A stretch of DNA of 9,194 nt. Source: Bacillota bacterium. GTDB taxonomy: Bacteria; Bacillota; Clostridia; Peptostreptococcales; Anaerovoracaceae. Below, piece after piece: positions 6,645 through 9,194 of this stretch. Position 1 is the first letter of the stretch; each line of letters starts with the position of its first letter. The notes beneath the pieces were generated by a model, which did not search any database, had not been told where the DNA came from, and worked only from the letters and a program-made list of their open reading frames with translations. The stretch lies in assembly GCA_016287035.1 (NCBI GenBank), contig JAEEVI010000097.1:1-9194 (forward strand). Reading direction: 5' to 3'. Made by a program: the position numbers and the translations under genes.

Positions 6645-7983
6645 GGAAGAGCTTTCTCCTCGACATCCTGGAGAATCCGAAATAGTAGATCATCAAGGCT
6701 ATGTCCGTGACGATCCACGAGAGCGGATATCCGAGGCAGATGACGGGCAGCGTCTGCCATACGCCGAAGACCGTGAATACCCACACGAGCCTGAACGCGC
6801 AGATGCCGACCGCCTGGATGATGACCGGCACGAACGTGTCGCCGAGGCCTCTGAGCGTCCCCGCGAATATCTCTATGAGCGTCCAGGTCACGTAGAACGG
6901 AACGAAAAATCTTATGACGACGGTCGTCGTCTCGACGACGGAGGCGTCGTCGGTGAACAGCCAGAGCAGGCGTATCCCCAGCGTCAGTATCACCGCGCTT
7001 ATCGCGGCTGTCGCGGGAAGGCATATCGCAAGGCTCTTTTTTATGCAGCCGGTTATCCTGTCGCGCTTTCCGGCGCCGTAGTTCTGCCCGATGAAATTCG
7101 TTATGGCGATGCCCATCGCGTTAGCGGTCGCCCAGTAGAAGCCGTCGACCTTTCCGGAGAGACCCCACGACGCCACCGCGACAGTGCCGAGCAGGTTGAC
7201 CGCCGACTGCAGGATCAGGTTCGATACGCCGTACATGCTCGACTGCAGGCCGCTCGGGATGCCGATCAGCATCATGCGGCGGAGCATGAGCGGGTCTATG
7301 CGCAGCTTTGAGAGCCTGACGGAATATATCTCATCGCCCCTGCAGAGGCGCGCCGTCACCAGCACCGCGCTTATCGCCTGGGAGATCACCGTCGCGATAG
7401 CCACACCCGCGACGCCGAGCGAGAACCAGAGCACCAGGACGAGATCGAGGACGATGTTGCACGCGCAGCATACGACGAGATAGACGAACGGATGCTTCGA
7501 ATCCCCGACCGCGCGCAGGATGCTCGAGCCCATGTTGAAGACGAGGCTGAACACCGTGCCGGCGAAGTATATGCGAAGGTACAGCACGGCGCCTTCCAGC
7601 GTGTCCGGCGGAACGCGCAGAGCCTCCATGACGGGTTTTGAGGCAGCGATGAGGACGGCCGAGAGGACGAGTCCGAGGAGCACGCAAAAAGCCAAGGCCG
7701 TATGCGAGGCCTTGGATATCCCGTCTTCGTCCCTTGCGCCGTACAGCTGGGCTATAACGACCGCGGCTCCTCCCGAGAGCGCGACGAATATCGCGACAGC
7801 CAGATTTACGAAGCTCGAGGCGCTTCCGCTTACCGCGGCGAGCGCCTCTGTGCCTACGAATTTTCCGACTATGATCGCGTCGACGGCGTTGTAGAATTGC
7901 TGAAAAAGAGTTCCGGCGACGATCGGGAGGAAATAAAGCATGAGCTTCTTTCCGATCGGGCCGCTCGTGAGATCGTTATTCAG
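6592..7983 (-). CDS. MATE family efflux transporter (second copy), probable CTG start
   Basis: This is a second 12-helix MATE transporter, 463 aa if started at the CTG at 7983. The conserved N terminus NNDLTSGPIGKKL lies upstream of the first ATG (7941, giving 449 aa), and no ATG, GTG or TTG exists in frame between 7941 and an in-frame stop near 8025. The CTG is preceded by AGGAG at 7 nt, so it is the best start; 7941 is the conservative alternative. Family marks are LFQQFYNAVDAIIVGKFVG in TM1, GVAGVAIATVISQ, and FIGQNYGAGKRDRI in the second half. The gene follows mscL with an 8-bp overlap and is probably translated from the same message. Substrate is not predictable. It is clearly divergent from the first MATE, so not a recent tandem duplicate. 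Its 3' end overlaps the lipoprotein gene. Confidence 0.9.
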   Translation of the reverse strand: MNNDLTSGPIGKKLMLYFLPIVAGTLFQQFYNAVDAIIVGKFVGTEALAAVSGSASSFVNLAVAIFVALSGGAAVVIAQLYGARDEDGISKASHTALAFCVLLGLVLSAVLIAASKPVMEALRVPPDTLEGAVLYLRIYFAGTVFSLVFNMGSSILRAVGDSKHPFVYLVVCCACNIVLDLVLVLWFSLGVAGVAIATVISQAISAVLVTARLCRGDEIYSVRLSKLRIDPLMLRRMMLIGIPSGLQSSMYGVSNLILQSAVNLLGTVAVASWGLSGKVDGFYWATANAMGIAITNFIGQNYGAGKRDRITGCIKKSLAICLPATAAISAVILTLGIRLLWLFTDDASVVETTTVVIRFFVPFYVTWTLIEIFAGTLRGLGDTFVPVIIQAVGICAFRLVWVFTVFGVWQTLPVICLGYPLSWIVTDIALMIYYFGFSRMSRRKLFPNAQVSDPSNSRRPRSS

Positions 7984-8326
7984 CTTTCTTCTCCTCTTTT
8001 CTGCGCATCTTGTTGATGCCCTTTACCACGAGGAATATGACGAACGCCACGAGAACGAAGTAGACTATGTTCTGGATGAAGGTCCCGTAGTTGATGGACG
8101 CTTCGCCGACCTTGACGCAGAGCGAGTTGAAGTCCACGCCGCCGGTGATCGCTCCGATCAGCGGCATTATTATGTCGTTCACGAGCGAGTTGACGATCGC
8201 CGTGAACGCGCCGCCGATCACGACGCCGACAGCCATGTCGACTACGTTGCCTCTGGATATGAACTCTTTGAATTCTCCGAAAAAGCCTTTCTTCTTTTCT
8301 TCTTCTTTCTTTTCTTCGTCTGCCAT
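7976..8326 (-). CDS. mscL: Large-conductance mechanosensitive channel MscL
   Basis: MscL forms a homopentameric membrane pore that opens under tension and releases solutes on osmotic downshock. The 116-aa protein contains the signature FKEFISRGNVVDMAVGVVIG (19-38), then TM1 to about 50 with NDIIMPLIG, a periplasmic loop (59-79) and TM2 (about 81-103, YGTFIQNIVYFVLVAF), ending RRKEEKKAE. The start at 8326 has AAGGAG at 8334-8339 with 7-nt spacing; the frame is open further upstream but lacks such a site. Two oddities are visible. About 12 strongly charged residues (DEEKKEEEKKK) precede the usual GFF start. The usual C-terminal cytoplasmic helix seen in E. coli MscL is absent, the protein stopping right after the RKEE cluster. 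It is the first gene of an mscL-MATE unit. Confidence 0.95.
   Translation of the reverse strand: MADEEKKEEEKKKGFFGEFKEFISRGNVVDMAVGVVIGGAFTAIVNSLVNDIIMPLIGAITGGVDFNSLCVKVGEASINYGTFIQNIVYFVLVAFVIFLVVKGINKMRRKEEKKAE
7991..7995 (-). promoter_or_regulatory. Ribosome binding site supporting the CTG start of the second MATE gene
   Basis: On the minus strand AGGAG sits 7 nt before CTG 7983-7981, inside the mscL codons for the charged KEEKK tail. By contrast the ATG at 7941 has only a weak GGAAAG upstream. The site makes mscL and the MATE gene translationally linked. Confidence 0.5.
8286..8317. repeat. Uninterrupted 32-nt polypyrimidine (+) / polypurine (-) tract in the 5' end of mscL
   Basis: The plus strand contains only C and T across these bases, built of irregular CTT/CTTT units. 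On the minus strand it encodes the alternating Glu/Lys head of MscL. Such a tract could slip during replication, although units of 3 nt would preserve the frame. Confidence 0.7.
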
Positions 8327-8369
8327 TGCTGTGCTCCTTTCGGCATTATGTATGAATGATCGCAAAGCT

Positions 8370-8378
8370 AGTATACCA
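8370..8378 (-). promoter_or_regulatory. Extended -10 promoter for mscL
   Basis: On the minus strand TGGTATACT (TATACT at 8375-8370, TG at 8378-8377) is a good extended -10. No clear -35 is seen at 16-18 nt. The predicted start near 8363 leaves a leader of about 35 nt before the mscL ATG. It lies back to back with the plus-strand promoter of the GTPase gene. Confidence 0.6.
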
Positions 8379-8392
8379 CATGGCAGAGCGGA

Positions 8393-8401
8393 TGATATAA
8401 T
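8393..8401 (+). promoter_or_regulatory. Extended -10 promoter for the COG0523 GTPase gene
   Basis: TGATATAAT contains a perfect consensus TATAAT at 8396-8401 with the TGn extension. The expected -35 region (about 8373-8378) falls on the mscL -10 and has no good match. Predicted transcription from about 8408 gives a 25-nt leader and excludes the in-frame ATG at 8400 as the protein start. Confidence 0.6.
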
Positions 8402-8432
8402 GCTTTTTGCGAAAGGGACCGCGGAAGATCGT

Positions 8433-9011
8433 ATGGTAAGGATCGATATCGTGTCCGGATTCCTCGGCGCGGGCAAGACGACTCTCATAAAAAGGCTCGC
8501 GTCCGAAGCGTTTCGGGGAGAAAAGATCATAGTGATGCAGAACGAATTCGGCGAGGTCGGGATCGACAGGGATTTCCTCGCCGCGACGGGCATCGGCATA
8601 ACGCAGGTGAGCGCCGGCTGCATATGCTGCAGCCCGGACGCGGATTTTCTCGAGTCTCTGGTGAACGTGATCCAGTGGAACAGGCCCGACAGGATCCTCG
8701 TCGAGCCTTCAGGCATGGCGAAGGTGTCGATGCTGAAGCTCGCGCTCGAGGATCTGCCGCTGCGGCTTCCGGGGACGGAGGTCCGCACGGACTGGATCTG
8801 CGTAGTCGACGCGGCGCGCTGCGCTGTGCAGCTGCGGAATCTTCCCGAGTTCTTTTCCGATCAGATACGCGGATCGCGGGCGGTATTCCTGAGCAGGACG
8901 GCGGGGCTGGCGCCGGAGAAGCTCGCGGCCGCCGAGGCGCTCGTGCGCGGGATCAACAGCGAAGCTGTGATATCGTCGGACGGCCGGTACGAGAGCATAA
9001 TAATAGCTTAA
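8433..9011 (+). CDS. Short G3E-family (COG0523/CobW-like) GTP-binding protein
   Basis: This is a P-loop GTPase of the G3E family, whose members act as metallochaperones or metallocofactor insertases. The start at 8433 gives 192 aa; GGAAG at 8423-8427 is 5 nt upstream, and the protein begins directly at the family start MVRIDIVSGFLGAGKT. Walker A GAGKTT is at 12-17, NEFGEVGID at 37-45, the metal-binding CxCC (CICC) at 63-66, the family motif EPSG at 91-94, and VVDA at 124-127. The base-recognition motif, usually NKxD, reads SRTA at 154-157 after QI of FSDQI. The protein ends about 20 residues after the G domain core and lacks the CobW C-terminal domain (full-length members are about 300-400 aa). 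The metal is not predictable. It is transcribed divergently from mscL. Confidence 0.88.
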   Translation: MVRIDIVSGFLGAGKTTLIKRLASEAFRGEKIIVMQNEFGEVGIDRDFLAATGIGITQVSAGCICCSPDADFLESLVNVIQWNRPDRILVEPSGMAKVSMLKLALEDLPLRLPGTEVRTDWICVVDAARCAVQLRNLPEFFSDQIRGSRAVFLSRTAGLAPEKLAAAEALVRGINSEAVISSDGRYESIIIA

Positions 9012-9194
9012 AAGAGCAGGTACGCAAGGTGCGCGAGCGCGAAGAAGGGAGCGAGCGGGAGCGTGGGGGCCTCGGCCCGCGTGCCTTTTTTTGTTTTTTG
9101 GGCGCGGCACGCGGCCGCGACCGGGATCGCGGCCGCGCCGGCCATGACCAGCGCCACAGAGCAGACCGAGACGGCCGGCGCGGGGCCGAGGCCC
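9008..9194 (-). CDS. C-terminal end of a membrane protein, probably type IV prepilin peptidase (A24 family), 5' partial
   Basis: On the minus strand a frame enters from the right edge and ends at TAA 9010-9008, giving 61 complete codons. It has a hydrophobic Ala/Val segment (SVALVMAGAAAIPVAAACRA), a short basic loop QKTKKGTRAEA, then TLPLAPFFALAHLAYLLF at the very end. The PLAPFFALAH-type last helix is characteristic of the C terminus of prepilin peptidases (PilD/ComC/TadV type, usually IPFGPFLALG), which cleave and may methylate type IV prepilins. The catalytic aspartates would lie upstream and are not visible, so the family call rests on this tail alone. The stop shares 4 bp with the convergent GTPase stop. 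A generic polytopic membrane protein is the alternative. Confidence 0.6.
   Translation of the reverse strand, partial: GLGPAPAVSVCSVALVMAGAAAIPVAAACRAQKTKKGTRAEAPTLPLAPFFALAHLAYLLF
9061..9099 (+). terminator. Weak candidate terminator after the GTPase gene
   Basis: A short GC stem (GGC at 9068-9070 with GCC at 9075-9077, CTCG loop, optional outer GCG/CGC pairing) is followed 5-8 nt later by T7-G-T6 at 9086-9099. The stem is short and not flush with the T-run, and the tract lies inside the opposing gene, where it encodes Lys-rich residues. It may be coding composition only. Confidence 0.3.

Noticed and set aside
4184..7983. The two MATE genes as a recent duplication
   Set aside because: They share only family motifs such as QNYGAG and differ through most of their length, and they lie on opposite strands.
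8091..8432. Longer GTPase frame starting at 8091 (or at ATG 8400)
   Set aside because: The 8091 part is antisense to mscL, and ATG 8400 lies within the -10 hexamer. The family start motif begins exactly at 8433.
8327..8788. Longer MscL frame reaching to 8788
   Set aside because: The upstream part is antisense to the GTPase gene and lies before the mscL promoter. The ATG at 8326 has an ideal ribosome site.
1..9194. Mobile elements, CRISPR array, prophage or tRNA genes
   Set aside because: I found no transposase or integrase motif, no regularly spaced repeats, no terminal inverted repeats and no tRNA-like fold. Base composition and codon habit look uniform by eye.

Overview
The window looks like a piece of a GC-rich member of the Clostridia (Bacillota), probably an anaerobe and possibly a gut one. 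The main pointers are an EF-G/TetM-like translation GTPase with a C-terminal YacP/Rae1-type NYN domain, two yoeA-type MATE transporters, a short G3E (COG0523) GTPase, strong AGGAG-type ribosome sites and TATAAT-like extended -10 promoters. Isoleucine is written mostly as ATA or ATC and almost never ATT, which is unusual at this GC level. The taxonomic call is inference from gene families; no rRNA is present. I see no mobile element, CRISPR array, tRNA or rRNA.

Layout, left to right. (1) 2-2173 (+): the 3' part of the translation-factor GTPase; most of its G domain lies outside the left edge. (2) 2228-6644 (+): a promoter followed by four closely spaced genes: serine acetyltransferase (cysE), ornithine carbamoyltransferase (argF), a MATE exporter and a GLUG-repeat lipoprotein. 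Gaps of 7-18 nt suggest one transcription unit that mixes two amino-acid enzymes with envelope functions. (3) 6592-8326 (-): mscL followed by a second MATE transporter. The MATE frame overlaps the mscL stop and probably begins at a CTG; its 3' end overlaps the lipoprotein gene by 53 bp in convergent orientation. (4) 8327-8432: a roughly 100-bp divergent control region with two extended -10 promoters firing away from each other. (5) 8433-9011 (+): a short COG0523/CobW-like GTPase. (6) 9008-9194 (-): the C-terminal tail of a membrane protein running off the right edge, probably a type IV prepilin peptidase, sharing 4 bp with the GTPase stop.

The most interesting object is the first gene. A protein family that enters the ribosomal A site (EF-G/TetM fold) is joined to a nuclease family whose Bacillus member (Rae1/YacP) is known to cut mRNA in the A site. 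Nuclease-defining acidic residues are intact, and the domain IV tip lacks the loop associated with tetracycline release. This suggests a ribosome-targeted mRNA-cleaving or surveillance factor rather than a resistance gene. The architecture may exist in databases already; its function is, to my knowledge, not established.
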